Notes: generated by a model from the sequence alone, not told the origin. A stretch of DNA of 64,000 nt from Anthracocystis setariae (GCA_928724745.1 CAKMXJ010000019.1:607637-671636), one strand, 5' to 3'; positions 21,229 to 34,326 are shown, counted from the first letter of the stretch. Numbers and translations: made by a program.

Positions 21229-22195
21229 TGTGGAATCCGGCTATGAGCTGAGTGACGTGAAAAGGCTGCAAGACTTTGATCTTTGCGTTGACAAGCACCC
21301 CAGAGGGCATGTAGCTTTTCGTGATGTCGAGCCTGCAGCGTGAGGGAGATCAACCTCGAAATGAGATGTGAAGCTCGAAGTCTGGACGCAGATCGGAGAC
21401 CATCAAAGTGCAATGATGAGGTTAACAAGAGCTAAGCAACTCTTAGTCAGGGTCCAAGCGGCAACGTACTGACCCGCTATGCCGCTTTACGCCTCCACTT
21501 GGGTTCGATTCACTCGAGTAGCGCGAACTAACAGTCTAAAGGGGCGGAAACGTGCCTGGATTCGAGAGACCCAAGCGACTAGCGACAGTACATATATATA
21601 CCTTTCAGAACAACTGACATGAGTGAGAGCTCAATCTTGCATCTGCTTGCTACAATCACAGATCTCAGATCACAGAATGAGATGAGATGGTTGTGCAGCA
21701 ATAGGTGACTATACATCGACAATCGCCAAAAAATCCCTGCTTCACATCTTCAACAGCCAAACCAGTGAAAATCAGCAAATTTTACTCAATAATGTCCTCC
21801 TGCCTGCACCAAAAAATGGGCTCGAAAACATGGTCGTGAAAATAAGCGGCTAAACAAAGCTGTCATCATGACCTTTTTAAAGTACACAAGCCAAGCATCC
21901 CAATCACATACAATACACTCAGGCAACTGAGGTGACAATGTCCCCTGCGGGGGACGCCCTGGTTATGGCAGAAGCGAGACAGATACACTAGTCTACATGG
22001 TTAGCAAGTCGGCATATGAGGTCGTTTCGCGTTCGATTGAATATTTGTATGGGTTACTGCGAGAGACGCAATCCGGAGAAGAGCTGCAATAAGGAAATGG
22101 AACCTGAGAAGCATGCTATAGAGAAGCAGCAAGGGAAACGATCACGGCAGGATTGAGTCTGAGTTCGACCAAGCCAACTCTCACAATCCGTCACT
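21229..22195. other. Promoter of the prenylcysteine oxidase gene and 3' region of the bHLH gene
   Basis: No ORF worth calling. A TATA-like ATATATATACC lies at about 21592-21602, 370 bp upstream of the oxidase start but written on the + strand. AT-rich segments lie at 21720-21850. Confidence 0.5.
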
Positions 22196-24004
22196 TTATA
22201 CGCGGACAGCCGATTCGACCAGCGACTGGTTGTCCATACGCGTGTGCCAATCGCGTGGCCTTTCTTGGGTTGGCGAACGAGTCGGTGGCGAGCGAGTGTG
22301 GGGAGCTCGATGAGAAATCATGTAGTTGGGGCCGGTGGGCGATGGTTCAGCTTCGTCCTTGTCGCCGTCCGAAACTCTTCGACGAGAGGGTGAGCGCTGA
22401 CCATCTTCGCCGTCCTCCGCCCAGCGTTTCGCCGCCGAAGATCGAGCGTCATGATAGCTGTCCATAGACCTCAAGCCTGGACCTGGACCTTCGTGGCCTC
22501 CCTGCGGTCCAGGCGGCCTGCTGGCAGATTCGTACTGGGCGAACGCCCTAGCATGGTAGGCACCGTTGGTGGAGTAGCTGGTTCCAGGTCCGCCGTAGAC
22601 ATTCGACGGCATACCGCCGATCCTTGGACCGTTTCCCGACTCGGTGTTGTTGCTGCTATTCGGCATCTGCCTGCCACCATTGGAGCCGCGACGTTCTTCA
22701 TCGGCGTTAGAGCGCCCGTAGCGGCGGTAGTCGTCCTTGTCATCGGGTGGACTGCGGTTGCTGTAACCGCCGAGACCGTGGCTGTCCATGGGAGGTCGGT
22801 GCTGGCGCTCGACGACACTCTCCAACTCGCGAATATACTCAAGAGCACGCTTGAGAATGGTTGCCTTGCTGTCTTGTCCATCTCGACACGCTGGAATGGC
22901 TTGGCGCAGGTCTTCGAACCCAGTGTTGATCGACTCGCGACGCTTCTGCTCGGACAGGAGGTGCGCTACTCTCCTATTTGCGTTGACCGTGGTGGCAGTG
23001 GTGGCGGCTGAGGGTGCTGCGACGACAGGCGATGCACCGGGCGTAATGGCCATGTTAGTCTGGCTGATGGTGCCAAGCGTGGGAGCAGGTCGAGGTGGGT
23101 CCATGCCCGTCATCCCAGATCGTATGACCGGCAGGTTGGGTGCTATGCTCTGCCGCCTCGTATCGGGCGGGCTGTGGGTACCTGGACCATATGGGCGCGC
23201 GACAGGGTGTGAGTATCTGCGCATGCTCTGTTCATCTTCATTCAGGCTTGGACTTGGTCTTCGGCGAACGCGCCTGGCATCGTCAGCATATTCGGCGTCG
23301 AACGGACGAGCACCGCCTCGCACGTCGTGTGGATATGAGCCCATTGGCGGGTACCCCGGAGGTCCATCGTACGGATGCATGGGCCGCCCAGTGCGATCAT
23401 CGCGCCACTGGTCTTCCTCCCTTGCACGGTCATGAACGAAAACTTCTGGCGGAAGATCAGCGCGGTCGCGTGGGGTCGAGGCTGGCCTCCACGGGCCTGG
23501 ACCTTCGTCCCGCAGCGTCATAGCAGGTCCCGGTAAGCGAGGCCTGTGCGCATCTTCAGCTGTATGCGGCCATGCTGAAGATCTCGATTCCTCCCTTGGC
23601 GCGAAGGATGCTGGTGGCATGTGAGGGCTGTAGTGATCTTTCGCAACATAGCGAGCTGCGTAGCGTTCATATGGGCGCCAGCCGGTCTCTTCCCCGCGAG
23701 GCGAAACATGTGGATCATGATCGCGAGCGAAAGAGGGCGGCGGTGGACCGCTGGATCCTATCTTTGTACTGATTGGACCGGCGTAGGGTTCGTCGGCGGG
23801 TCGGGGGACAGAACCTCGAGACAGCTCCACGTTACGCGGTGGCCGAGGAAGCAAGCCAGCCGGGGGAGTTTGGCGGTGGTCTAGGGAAGTGGAAGGTCTT
23901 CGTCTCGGCTTTGAGTCGTCGAGAGGTGCATCAGGTTTGGAGGAAAGAGCCGAGATCGGCGGGAGAGTGTGGCGATCTGCTTCTGAGGCTCGATTGGAGA
24001 ACAT
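22196..24004 (-). CDS. bHLH transcription factor, class B (CACGTG-type basic region)
   Basis: 602 residues in a single exon from MFSNRASEADRH. One basic helix-loop-helix domain spans about 343-401: NRRVAHLLSEQKRRESINTGF, the loop around IPACRDGQDSK, then helix 2 ATILKRALEYIRELESVV. Basic-region residues H348, E352 and R356 are the set that reads CACGTG E-boxes. The remaining protein is disordered and rich in Pro, Arg, Ser and Gly. The C-terminus carries SPSRRRVSDGDKDEAEPSP. Fungal relatives regulate lipid, phosphate or glycolytic genes, but the flanks give no assignment. It is probably a dimeric nuclear regulator. Confidence 0.88.
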   Translation of the reverse strand: MFSNRASEADRHTLPPISALSSKPDAPLDDSKPRRRPSTSLDHRQTPPAGLLPRPPRNVELSRGSVPRPADEPYAGPISTKIGSSGPPPPSFARDHDPHVSPRGEETGWRPYERYAARYVAKDHYSPHMPPASFAPREESRSSAWPHTAEDAHRPRLPGPAMTLRDEGPGPWRPASTPRDRADLPPEVFVHDRAREEDQWRDDRTGRPMHPYDGPPGYPPMGSYPHDVRGGARPFDAEYADDARRVRRRPSPSLNEDEQSMRRYSHPVARPYGPGTHSPPDTRRQSIAPNLPVIRSGMTGMDPPRPAPTLGTISQTNMAITPGASPVVAAPSAATTATTVNANRRVAHLLSEQKRRESINTGFEDLRQAIPACRDGQDSKATILKRALEYIRELESVVERQHRPPMDSHGLGGYSNRSPPDDKDDYRRYGRSNADEERRGSNGGRQMPNSSNNTESGNGPRIGGMPSNVYGGPGTSYSTNGAYHARAFAQYESASRPPGPQGGHEGPGPGLRSMDSYHDARSSAAKRWAEDGEDGQRSPSRRRVSDGDKDEAEPSPTGPNYMISHRAPHTRSPPTRSPTQERPRDWHTRMDNQSLVESAVRV

Positions 24005-24801
24005 TGCGGGTGACTTTCTATCTTGGTCTGGACGAGCGGTGCACTCACAGCCGTTCGAGTGTTTGAGGCCGATGATGATAGGAAGGGGAGAAGGACTGGG
24101 CTGCAGCTAGGCACAGAAGAAAAGCATCAAGAGATGCTGTTGTGTCAATCCAAATCTGATCTAAAACGTATGCATGGGTTGCGATGGTGATCGAAAGTTG
24201 CCAACGTTGGTGTTCTGGAGGCAAAAGATGAAGGTTTTGCGACAGCCTGTGATCCAAAGTGGTCGTTGTCCGATGTGGCTGGACTGCTGCTGGGATCAAG
24301 TGCAAGGAATAGAGTCGATGGTTGAGGACATGGAGAGAAGGGACAATCGTCCGATGGAAGGACACGTCGAGGAGACAAGGTCGAGTGATGGGAGAAATGA
24401 GACCAGGAGGGAGGGAGGAACAAGGGGTGAGGAGCAAGGCCACCAAAGTGAGGATGATTGGACGGTGTTTCGGAAGTTTGGATGAGTGGAAGTTGGGTGG
24501 GCGGGTTTGATGCGCCAGTCCATCACACAGGGACGTAGAAGGCAAGAGCGGAGACCGAGAGCGGTGCAGTGAACCAACGGATCTTGCTCGGTAGCTGTCA
24601 ATCCTATCATGCCAATCCAACCAATGCCATAGAGGCGCAGATGGCTTTGAGCCCAGTAAAGGCAGGAGGACAGGAGAAAACACGAGTACACGGCTCTGGC
24701 TGTGCGTGAGTGTGCCCGAAAACAGATCGGAAGTGCAAGCTTGCCATCACAACTAGAAACGGAATGCCGTCAGCGTCTGAACAGGAACACAAGACAGCAT
24801 T

Positions 24802-24815
24802 GTACTGTACAGTAC
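24802..24815. repeat. Permuted palindrome GTACTGTACAGTAC
   Basis: A circular permutation of the GTACAGTACTGTAC palindrome, itself a perfect palindrome. Confidence 0.85.
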
Positions 24816-27800
24816 ACACGCAGCAACTGTGTGCATTCTTTTTAAGCGAGGCTGACAAGACGCTCGATGCACGATGCACGATGCACAATGCAAGGTCGAG
24901 ATGGCCGAACATTGATGCCCCATCGCTCTGCCAAATGCAGACGTTGGCGTTCGGCAAGCGCTTTTGCGGCCCGCGAGCCACGCACACAAAGAAGCACAAA
25001 GAAAAAATAAAAGAAAGAAAAAGAAAGCTCGTCACGGGGTTAGGGACGAAGAAAAGGAGAAAAAAAAAAACGAAGATGAAGACAAATTATAAGAAAATTC
25101 CGATAATTACAGTCGGTGGGGGGGAGAGCGGGAATGAGCGGCACGCTCAGATGGGATGGAAAACGATGAATCATGCAAACGGCGAGGCATCCGAAAACGC
25201 GGTTATGGGGAGCAGCGGCATCGCGGTATGGAAATGCGTTTGTTAGTTTTCTTTGGTACATCTGGGTTTTTTTCCGCAGCCAATTGTTGCACAGAGGTGA
25301 GCTGCCATGCATGTCCCTGTCCACCAATCTTCGCTTTGTCTCTGAAGTCCAAGTCAATTCAAGCACCGCAGAGTCTCTGACCTCCCCTGGAGACATGATC
25401 ACGTTATCATAGAGATGATGAAGTCAGGGGTGGTTCGGTTTCCAGCGTATTGTATAGTGCTGTGTAGTACTGCATGGCCAATCCGGGAAAGTCGAAACTA
25501 CAATTTGGACAAAGTGAGAGGCAAAATACTGTGGAACACGAAAAGTTCCGCAAGGGTACTGTGCGGTAAAGTACTGTATAGCAATGCAAAATGGAACAAA
25601 AAACCCCGATCCCTCCCTTCGCTTCTCAAAGGGCGACGCCACCATTCGCTGTGTGCTACTTCCGTTCAGGTCGCCCGCCACTCTCATGCGACCTTGGTCT
25701 GGGTCGGGAGGACCTTTTCTAGTGGTGCTCTGTCATTCAGTTTAACAATTTGCCAGCGTTATGTGCTGTACTGTAGGATTCGAAACCTGGAAGCGTTCGT
25801 GAGGTGTGCTTGTCGATCGCGGACTCGAGGCTGGGGAAAGCGAAGGGGTTGGGGGCATCGAAATTGTGGCGCCGAGGAGTCGAAAGCTGCGTTGGCCGCG
25901 GTGACTGTACGTCGAACCCTCTTCTGAAATTGAAAGTTGGTGCATTTGCATAATTTTCATTCAGTACCGCTACTACTGTTCAGTCGCGTTTATAATTGTC
26001 CCACAAAAATTGCACGAAAATTACATGCAAGAAGGCACTTCACCAGTGTACGTGGACATTTAAAGCGGTTTTTCTTGTGTTCTCTTTCGTGATGCCTGTA
26101 TATCTCCTCATCATGAGATCCTATACTCATGATGTTGGTAAGAGATTTGCAGCCAGAGATACATTCTACATGCACACCAAAGATCATGGCTGTATGTCAA
26201 CATTTCTCTTATGGTGAATGCCAATTTTGTGAAGGGGGGTAATTTTCAAAATACTGTGCTGTGCTGCTGAAAAGTTGAATTTCCCAAACGCTTTTTGGGA
26301 GTACTTTTCAACCCGCTGTCACTCCCTCCCCAAGTCACCAATCATGGTGCAGAAAGCAGGAGCTTATAGCCACGCTTCGTAGCTATCATTCCCTATTTGA
26401 ACCATCAAGCTTGGTGGTATCTTGGAAGAAGAGAAAAGAGCTATTTTGTCAGGCGCCATGTTTGACTGGTGAAGTGCCTTGACGAGTAATTCAACCCCCC
26501 CTGTAGAGGTGCCAACAATTTGGCCCAGCTTTGTACCTTCCTTGATGCTTGAACTGCACCATGCTTGGTGACAAAGTTGTAGCTATACATAGGCGCTAGT
26601 CAAACCCCAAGTTTGAAAAGCAGAGAGGAACATTTTTTATAAGGCATTGGCCATTCAAGCACGGGGGGTTTAGAAAACACAAGACCGTGCTGTACAGTTA
26701 AAAAAGTCGAATTTGACAGCTCAAAAGTTAAGGCATTTTTGATCCAATACCAACTTTTCCACAAGAATCTTTTCTCCATACACTTGCAGCAAAAGCTGTA
26801 GCCAAGTGTATGACAGCTATCCATATCAGGTTTCAAAACAGCTCTAGCGCAACTTTGGCAATATGGTGTTGTTCAATCTGGTGAAGTTGGGTGCTTTTAA
26901 GTTGAGGTACTGATGTGGAGCCATAAAAGTTTGAAAATTCAAAAAAATGCCAGATTTTCATTTTTATGGGACAAATATGGATGCGACTGTATACTTGCGA
27001 TTTCTGTGGAACAAATCCGCCATCGCGCGGCCCAGACGAAAAATTCAAAGTCCACCACCGTATGGCAAATTGATTTTCGTCTTGTGGACGGGCAGGTCTG
27101 TTAACGGCAATTGGCTCCTGTCACAAAGGTCTGCTCGCTTGCTTGCTTTTTGCCCCAACCCGGTCCGTTTTCGATCTGCATAGTCGTGTTGGATCTGCAT
27201 GACCAAAACCAAATTAACGCTTTTCTCTCCCATGCATCTGAATCTCAAAACGCTTCTCCCGTGCGCTAACCACCACCCGTCCCACCCAACTGACTTTGTC
27301 ATCTGCTTTCAGCAGCGGGTTGAGCGACCAAGTCCGAGAGATTGAAACTCGTTTCGATGGCAACCGTACGATGATTCGGATCATGCTGAAAAAACTTTAC
27401 GCTCCCGAGGATCTCTGGAAGTCTTCCAGTGCCCTCCCAACGATCAGCGAACGAAGGTGCAAGCCTTGACGCAACGCAGCCAAACACTGAGGCGAATCGT
27501 AAGAGCAAGCTGGGCGTCGAACTGGTCACTATGGCCGTACTGTTCTGTATAGTCCAGTGAAAACAATTAACAATACAGCCTCTAGCCGCGGAGTTGACGG
27601 GGGCCACGTAAATCGGCACACGTGCATTAGATTGCGCCATACTGTATTCTACTGTATCACTTGGCTGGCGTCCTCGCTCAAGATCCGTCAAATGAAGCTA
27701 GTCACTTTGACTGTGCAGTAGCGCCTAATGTTGTAACTAAAAGCGGAACAAAAAAAAAGTCAAGCTTGGCACTTCGATGCTGCTGCTACAGTATCCAAGA

Positions 27801-28066
27801 GCACGCGTTGCGGGTAAACGTTTTGCGAGCATGGGCACGCATGCAAGTCGGTTCGACATGCGCACGATAAAGGCAAAAAGTAAACACGGCCGTTGAGCTT
27901 GTTTTTTTCGGTTGTGCTATTTTATTTTTCTTTTTTTGTCTCCTCTTACCGAGAGAGGATCGGCACCGGCACAGTGTTGACCAGCGGGACGAATCAAGTA
28001 CCAATGAGTGTCTGTACGCGCCGATCGGATTGTCACAGAGCCGTGCTGCAGTATATCACGACGAGA

Positions 28067-28112
28067 GAGAGGGACTGGAGAGAGAGGGAGAGAGAGAGGG
28101 AGACAGAGAGGG
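28067..28112. repeat. GA-rich microsatellite
   Basis: Purine-only GAGAGAGG-type sequence of about 45 bp. Confidence 0.85.
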
Positions 28113-28293
28113 GGGGCTTTGCTTGCCAGCCGCAGACCCGCAATGCTAGCCACCAGGTGCAGCAAGCTTCGCAAGCGTTGTTTTAACGTTTCGGGTCAGA
28201 AAACCAAAAGGCTGAAGGAGTGAGATCGATTGGCGTCTCAAGCTGGCACTTGACGCCTGCGTAACACCCACAACAAAAGGCTCGATAGCAGGG

Positions 28294-28295
<2 letters not shown>

Positions 28296-28330
<35 letters not shown>
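28296..28330. repeat. T35 homopolymer
   Basis: About 35 consecutive thymines inside the gene desert. Confidence 0.95.
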
Positions 28331-29730
28331 CCTTTGGTTGGGGTTCTGGATTTTGGGCCTGGCAATGCTTTGAAGCCCAAGCGAGGAGACGGAAGCAGAG
28401 CTTCTTTGCGATTCATGCGATTTCTTTTTGGCACATGCATGTATTGTTCCCGTGCATCGCGCGCGATCCTCGTCGCGGAAGTCCCGACATTTACCGTTTT
28501 CCACCTACTCTGTGCTGTACAGTACTACCGTGCAGTACGGTACGGGACGTGTTCACGAGATCCAGCTGACTTTGGAACCCATGCCGAGTGTCGCATCTGC
28601 CGAATACACCGTCGTTAAAATCTTCCGTCGCATCCTTCGTCATTTGCGATTACGGTCGTTATATTGGGTTTCGGACGAAGTTTACACACGACAACAAGTG
28701 TGCGGTTGTTTGGTTTCACCCAAAGCGGCCGCCGCATGTTCGAAAGCGACAAGCTAGAACAAATCAATCGAATTCGATTTCGTACTCTACAGTGTTGTAG
28801 TGTACAACGCCGTGAGGCTCGGTAGTCATGTCGAATGTGGTACTGCACTGTATTGTGCGATACAGTACAATGCTGAATGGCTTGGAGACTCATGCCCGTT
28901 TTGAGCTAGGCAGACTAGACTGTACAACCCATTCATGCACATGCAGGAACCACATTCGAGTCGTTTGCTTGTCAGCATCGGGGACGTTACCAGACTAGGC
29001 GGAGTTCAACCATTGCTTTCAGAGCCCGCGGCCATCGGACGTCGGTCGCACCGCGTCCCTTTTTGAACAAATATAATTAAAGAATGGAAATTGTACTGTA
29101 CTGTACAGTCCAGCACAATTCTGTTGGTGGCTGCATCAAGACACTCAATCTTCTTGACGGCATACCTTGTCAAGCGACGAGCCTCAGATGAGAGCCACGT
29201 TAGGTTGACAAAGGAATCGTTGTACAGCAGCAAGTTGGTTCATTAAATGCAGAGACTTGCTGATCTCATCTCCGCAAGCGACTTCTATCTATGAAGACTG
29301 ACCCCGCCTCGTGTCGCCGGCGAGCTCATAAACAGGCTCGCCGACATATCTACGTTAAACCTCGGATTGAGTCCGACCTGCGGCTTCCTTTTCCAAGTAA
29401 TCAAGCAGCTCTAAGCAAGTCAAATTTTACATCGCGCGTGCTCCAGCCTTTTTGTTCTATGCTCACTTGTAGGAGTGTCCTCTTATTTGCCGAACCATGA
29501 GCTTCTAAATGTGGTTGCTCTGGACGCGCCACATCCTGCGCGATTCCTCCCACGCCAGCCACAGGTTAGGGGTTATTGGGGTCGCGTGTGGGCCGACATT
29601 CAGATAGGAGGGCGCGCGGTGCACGGCGATCCTTTTGCCGAGTTCAGGTCCGTCTGGCCGGAGCCGGTAAAAACAGTTTCGAGGCAAGTGTCAGTAACGA
29701 ATATCTGCTTTCCGAAGCATGAATAGTTCT

Positions 29731-29744
29731 GTACAGTACTGTAC
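29731..29744. repeat. Exact palindrome GTACAGTACTGTAC, copy 3
   Basis: Third exact copy, followed 90 bp later by a near-copy (about 29831). Confidence 0.9.
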
Positions 29745-32128
29745 ACGGCTGGCCATCTCGCAAAGGCGACATCTATCTTTCGCAAAACCTCGTTATAGGA
29801 TACCAAGGGCTTTCAAAGGATTAGACAGGTACAGTACTGTTCAGTGTAGTGCTGTGCAGTATACACGATGGTAGAAAGTCACGGAACGATTCCACACTGG
29901 GCACTTTCATGCTTTTTTTCACCGCCCGGAACCTTCTCAGCCTCGGATTTAGCGATCATCGGAGAGCTTTCCTGTCGAGTTAGAAAGAATAAACCTCCAA
30001 AATGGTACTTTGCCTTCTCCGAGCTCTCTTGAAACGACAAGAAGGCTGGGCGTTGAATTCAATTCCATTGAACAGCATCCTAGACAAGCGAAGCCAGCTT
30101 GCGAGTGTCGACAAACCCTCTTTCCATACGAACGATTGCGGTGCGGCCCACAAATTGGAGCTGGAGTGAGTGTCTCATATGCTTCTGGATCCACTGCAAG
30201 CCTTATCCGCATAACCCACTGAGTCGGCAAAATCCGATGCTTGACTTGAACGATGGAGTTAGAGCAAGATCAAAAAGAACCCTCACAAAGAGTGACGTGT
30301 CGACATGGATTGCGGGAGATCAGGTTCGCCTAGGCACATGCTTTTGTGCGCTTCACATGGCCTGAGAATCTCGGCTAAGCCGACGACCAAATCTCGCTTG
30401 TACAGATTTCACCCATTTTTGTATGACTTGGGCCGCACATCGTCGCACCGGAAAATCCGGGTGCCATTTCCCCCTATGCCCACCTCTGGTCCCGTCTACC
30501 GTAGTGTGGAAGCAAGAGAAGCTGCTGGACTTCTTGGATGAACGCGATCCCGGCGGTCGGCAAGGGCCAGTCAAAGATGGAAGCCTGTCTTCTCTCACTG
30601 GGCTGGTGACCAGGTCACGGACTCCATGACGACAGATGCATTGCTTGCCATCACCGAGGTGTCATGCCGCACAAATCTTATACACAAAAGATACAATGCC
30701 TGTCTAGCCTATCTTTCGTGCAGAAACTTGCCGAACATGAGCCCCGACCGCGGCAATGAGTGCTGGAGACGAACATTTTATGTTGACAGTGTCCAGATTT
30801 GGTCGCAACCTTTCATGTCGACTTTAGGTTCATTTGCTTGAGGGCCCACAAAGAGTGAACATGGAGCCGCATGTCAATTGTACTGAGAGCGAGGCTTGGT
30901 ACGCTTGAGCCGTACACTTCGCTGCATGCTGCGCCGCTGCACAAGTCTAGAGCAGGGGACGATGCGGTTCTGTCGGATTGGGAAAGGAAGGCGGATTTCG
31001 GTTGGCGAACATGACTGGCACATTAGACCCAGTAAATTGATGAGCTCCGAGGGAAGCGCACACCCGCAAGGCTGCCTCGCTGATACGCGATTTTTGGGCC
31101 ACCGCCGCTCACACCTTCCATTGGCTTGGCCCAGACATAAGCACCGAGATTTGGGGTTACCTGGCGCATCTCATCACGCCCAAGTTGCAGCTGCACTGAT
31201 GCCCCACACGTGCAGGCGAGAGCATACAAATGGAGAGATCCATGCAAGCTACTGTGGTCCAGCTTGTCAGACATTGTTGGGGCGAGGAGGCCTTCACACA
31301 ACGAAAGAGCTAGAACAAGTCCTTACAACGCACCTCGGAGAATACACTACACTAGAGTCCAGCCCAGCATAGTACAGTATCCTGAACGATAGGCAAGCTG
31401 GTCGAGACGGTCAAGCTATTGAGCACGACATTCGCCGCTCCCATGTTGACTCGAAACCAGAGCAAAATCTAGAGCCAGGATTCGCATGGATGTAGAGCAG
31501 CAGCTAGAGGAAGCATGTGACATGTAATGCTCAGCTGAAGTGCGGGCGAGGCAGTCCGAGAAAAGTAACAATAATGAGAGGCAAAGAATGTAGGCGAGCG
31601 AGCGAGCGAGGATCACGGAGTCCGAAGCGCTTGATCGGCATGATAGCAGTGAGTCGAGTGCCGAGTCGCCTCGGCTGTGAAACAACAACTCAAGAGAATC
31701 GAGACATCCAAAACTTCCGCTGGAAGCCGCTCAGCTGAGCTCGGAGGTGCATGCTGACATTCTAGCCCAGATGCAAACTTTAACGGCCAACTGTTTCCTG
31801 CTGTAGGCTGCATAAGCTCACCATCGTTTTGGTTTGCGACATCCACCCGTGCCGCGGTAGGTCGCAGTTTGGTGAAACGACACCTCTTTGTTCCGTATGC
31901 AAATTCGTTTTAGTGTGGTAGGCCACTGCTGCACTTTCTTATGTTCATCTTCTTTTGTCTGACAATTGGAGCTTCACGTGTAGACAGCCGAATTCAAAGG
32001 ACTCAACATTGCGGACAGAGAAGGCGACATGCGCAATTAAGGCTACAACTCGAGATTTGTCCAACTTCTCCAACGGAAACAAATCGTCTCGACTTAGTGG
32101 ATCGACCGCAGAAACGTACCATATGGCA

Positions 32129-32168
32129 CAGCACAGTACAGTACAGTACAGTACAGTACAGTACAGTA
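32129..32168. repeat. (GTACA)n microsatellite
   Basis: About eight tandem AGTAC/GTACA pentamers, made of the same word as the dispersed palindrome. Confidence 0.9.
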
Positions 32169-33097
32169 CTACTTTGTTGGTTTCTACAACTGGGCCCAAG
32201 AACTCGGACAGACAAGACAATCTCGCAGTTCGGAGCCGCCATCTGCGTTCAATTACTCGGACGACACATGGCTTCATTTTACAACAGCTACGGTAGAGGG
32301 CGAGCTGCGTTTTTCCCAATCGGTAGCTCCTAGTATGACAGCTGACGATGTTGATCGGGCGTCCTTCCCAACCTCCAGTCCATTCCAGAAAATTTGCACG
32401 ACCGAACAACTGGGGCAAGCTTCACAATTTTCTCGAAGCTCGCTGCCGTTGTAAACCGTCATATTGTGCAACAAGCTGTCTGGCTGTTCGATGATTTTTC
32501 TATCACTCGAGAAAGCGAGTCAATTGTGGAAAAGGATCGTTGATCTTGCCTTTCGAAAATTGACTCGTGCGCCAAAGCTAGCAACATTACAAACCGATGG
32601 TCTTGCTTTTGTAAGTACTTTCGCCCTTTTCGTAACATGGTTTCAAGATGCTTTCGAAACTTGCAATAATCTAGTTTCAATCCAATTGACAAAAGGATAT
32701 AAATTTCGAGCGGTCCGTTGTCATTTTGAAATCGGTGATTACGATCCTATTCGATCGGTGGAACAGGAGGCCTGAACGTCGCAGTCCGTCAACACAGCCC
32801 AGTGTTGAAATGGATTGGTATAGGGGAGTGCGGTGCGACACGAGGGTGTTGGTCTCTCGCTCAACCAGCGATCTACAGCCAAACACGCTTCCATGGCCAG
32901 TCGGGCGCGCAACTCCACTCTGGGCTGCACTGCACTGCGCTTCCGCTCTGCTCTGCTATGCTCGACTTTGTCAGTCAGTGCGCACGTCCGCTTATCCTGG
33001 CATCCGATAGTCATCCTCCTTCGATTCTTCTTTCCTGCATCCATCCTTATCGGCCACTTCGTCCCTTCTTCCGCTCATCCTCATACTTGTTCCAAAA

Positions 33098-33846
33098 TGG
33101 TACGTGTTGTCCAATTTAGTCTCGCACAAACGCACTTGATAGCTGTCAGACGCTCCAAATTGTGGCCAACATCCTCATGGATCCGAGTACTGACTTCTCT
33201 CTGCTTGGTTCATCTCATCGACCTTTTTATACATACGATGCCTCGCTACCTTGGTTGATGTCGGCTACTCCCGCTTTGGTCACACTTCGTCTGCCTTTGG
33301 CCGTGGCGTCTCTCTCACCGCACCTGTCGGCTCTGCCGTGCCCCACGATCGGCCCGTCCCGCTCGTTTCTCGGAACGAACCGCTCGCTTTTGCTTGTCCC
33401 TCTTCTCGACTTCCGTTGATCGACAACAGTCCTCCGGTGTCGCCGTGTCTCAGGAATGCCTTGCTCAGTTCCAGGAGCTTAAGCTTGGCAAGAAAATCAA
33501 GTACATCATCTACACGCTCAACGCCCAGAACACCGAGATCATCGTTGCCAAGACCTCGACATCCTCCTCTTACGACGACTTTGTCGCTGAACTGCCTCCT
33601 GCCGAATGTCGTTACGCGATCTACGACTTTGAGTACGAGAAGGGTGACGAGGGCAAGAGGAACAAGATCTGCTTCTTCACCTGGTCGCCCGACGATGCAA
33701 AGATCAAGCAGAAGATGGTCTTCGCCTCCTCCAAAGATGCTCTCAGGAAGGCCCTTGTCGGCATCTCTTGCGAAATCCAAGGCACCGACTTCTCCGAGGT
33801 CAGCTACGAGACCGTCTTTGACAAGGTCAGCCGATCCACCTTCTAG
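33098..33846 (+). CDS. COF1: Cofilin/ADF actin-depolymerising factor
   Basis: Exon 1 is only the initiator ATG (33098-33100). A 329-nt intron (GTACGT...ACAG, 33101-33429) precedes exon 2 (33430-33846), giving 139 residues that begin [21 protein letters not shown]. The rest is a complete ADF-H domain: [52 protein letters not shown] and [12 protein letters not shown], the actin-binding long helix. Ser2/Ser3 lie where regulatory phosphorylation occurs in the family. Cofilin severs and recycles ADP-actin filaments in the cortex. The length matches fungal cofilins (about 140), and the early intron is common in fungal cofilin genes. Confidence 0.96.
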
Positions 33847-34326
33847 ATGCTAACCAGGTTTGCACCACTCCATTCGATGCCAACCACATGGCGAATCGTT
33901 TCCCAGCAAGCTGCCCAACTCTATGGCTAGGAAAATCCCAATCTATCCCTGCTCATTTAATGCCGCTTTTCATGCAACCATGTCGTCTGAACTCCCTAGA
34001 ATCAGCTTTACTCTGCACGCATGAAGCACCAGCTTACTCAAACTCTTCCAACCGCAGTGATGAAAGCAAGGCAGAGCCCATGACCACCAGCCCAGTAGAG
34101 GTCGACGGCAGAGCACCAAATCCCCGTCCGCCCCTACCCATAAAATTACACGCAGGCTGAGAGGCATGATTGCGTTGCACTACGAGTGTTTTGCCAATTG
34201 TGAAGGAAAGAATACAAGTACAGATCTGAAATGCATGACGTCGTAGGTCTTGCCGTGCTCTTGAGGCTGCGGCGGAGACGTGCGAGCCGCGAGCCGGCTG
34301 GTATATTGAGCCCATGCAGCCGCTCT
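33847..34326. other. Convergent 3' region
   Basis: No gene seen between the stops of cofilin and the SHOCT-segment gene. Confidence 0.6.

Larger units (their letters stand above)
24005..33097. other. 9 kb gene desert
   Basis: No ORF here has protein-like composition or a recognisable domain; the longest frames are fragments of simple sequence. The left 700 bp are the bHLH promoter. From about 25900 to 27100 the DNA turns AT-rich. The region has many ACTGTAC-type words, a purine-rich GAGAGA block, a T35 run and a GTACA repeat. It could be decayed transposon sequence or host long non-coding RNA; no LTR pair or transposase was recognised. Confidence 0.6.

Noticed and set aside
21441..21530. Possible tRNA from GGTTCGATTC near 21504
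   Set aside because: The T-stem does not pair, and no D-arm, anticodon arm or acceptor stem could be assembled around it.
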